A DNA stretch of 64,000 bases. It comes from Pseudotabrizicola sp. (GTDB lineage Bacteria; Pseudomonadota; Alphaproteobacteria; Rhodobacterales; Rhodobacteraceae). Both the position numbers and the translations under genes were made by a program. The notes under the pieces were generated by a model. It was given only the letters and a program-made list of their open reading frames with translations, did not search any database and was not told where the DNA came from. Where the stretch lies: positions 62,001 through 126,000 of the forward strand of contig NZ_JAUXOV010000065.1 of assembly GCF_030684215.1 (NCBI RefSeq), read 5' to 3'. Each line of letters opens with the position of its first letter. Position 1 is the stretch's first letter. Shown here in pieces: positions 63,961 through 64,000 of the stretch.

Positions 63961-64000
63961 ATGACAAGAAATCACGTTCCGTCGCTGTTCAAAATCTATC
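63961..64000 (+). CDS. Start of a further element gene, cut by the window edge
   Basis: ATG 63961 has GAGG 7 bases upstream and reads MTRNHVPSLFKIY to the end of the window. Thirteen codons do not allow identification, and the start itself is a judgement from the ribosome site. Confidence 0.35.
   Translation, partial: MTRNHVPSLFKIY

Noticed and set aside
1-64000. CRISPR arrays, insertion sequences and rRNA genes
   Set aside because: I saw no regularly spaced repeats, transposase motifs with terminal inverted repeats, or rRNA sequence in the window.

Overview
This 64 kb window looks like chromosomal DNA of a Rhodobacteraceae alphaproteobacterium, probably of the marine Roseobacter group. The evidence is high G+C, IalB-, DUF2794- and DUF4424-type genes, pteridine-reductase-like SDR next to uvrC, creatinase, and the G/C hairpin repeats seen between genes. 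No species can be named from sequence reading alone.

Positions 1-19258 are the accessory heart of the window. An exopolysaccharide locus (Wzz-type protein cut by the window edge, CpsD-like ATPase, three or four glycosyltransferases, a Wzy/WaaL-type polymerase or ligase) runs without a break into a hybrid assembly line. That line consists of a type I polyketide synthase (KS-AT-KR-DH-ACP-TE), a GT2 glycosyltransferase, an NRPS (formyltransferase, adenylation domain split by an inserted luciferase-like monooxygenase, PCP) and a phosphopantetheinyl transferase. The domain content reads as a nearly self-sufficient two-protein pathway. An N-formylated and possibly oxidised aminoacyl starter would be extended once with an acyl unit, reduced and dehydrated, then released by the thioesterase. 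This is the best candidate for an undescribed system.

Positions 19361-34521 hold mostly housekeeping genes: small membrane proteins, an SppA-type protease, a FolM-like reductase, uvrC, a YcaQ-type DNA glycosylase, a desaturase, rlmN, ialB, an asparaginase, DUF2794, an NlpC/P60 hydrolase and an M17 aminopeptidase. The stretch ends in a carbonic anhydrase-SbtA-SbtB bicarbonate set. The gap before uvrC contains an A+T-rich stretch with DnaA-box-like sequences.

Positions 34583-61405 carry asd, two MFS transporters, DUF4424, aldo/keto reductases, a Gfo/Idh/MocA oxidoreductase and a GntR regulator divergent from a flavin monooxygenase/flavin reductase operon. They continue with panBC, a cupin, an EamA exporter, an L,D-transpeptidase, a secreted phytase-like beta-propeller protein, creatinase, a YghU-type GST, DoxX with a degenerate SDR, a P1 peptidase, a decayed caspase-like gene, an MltB-type transglycosylase and a HyuA-like ATPase.

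Positions 61455-64000 are a tRNA-Met gene followed by a tyrosine integrase, an unknown protein and an AlpA-like regulator. This is the left end of an integrated element that continues past the window.
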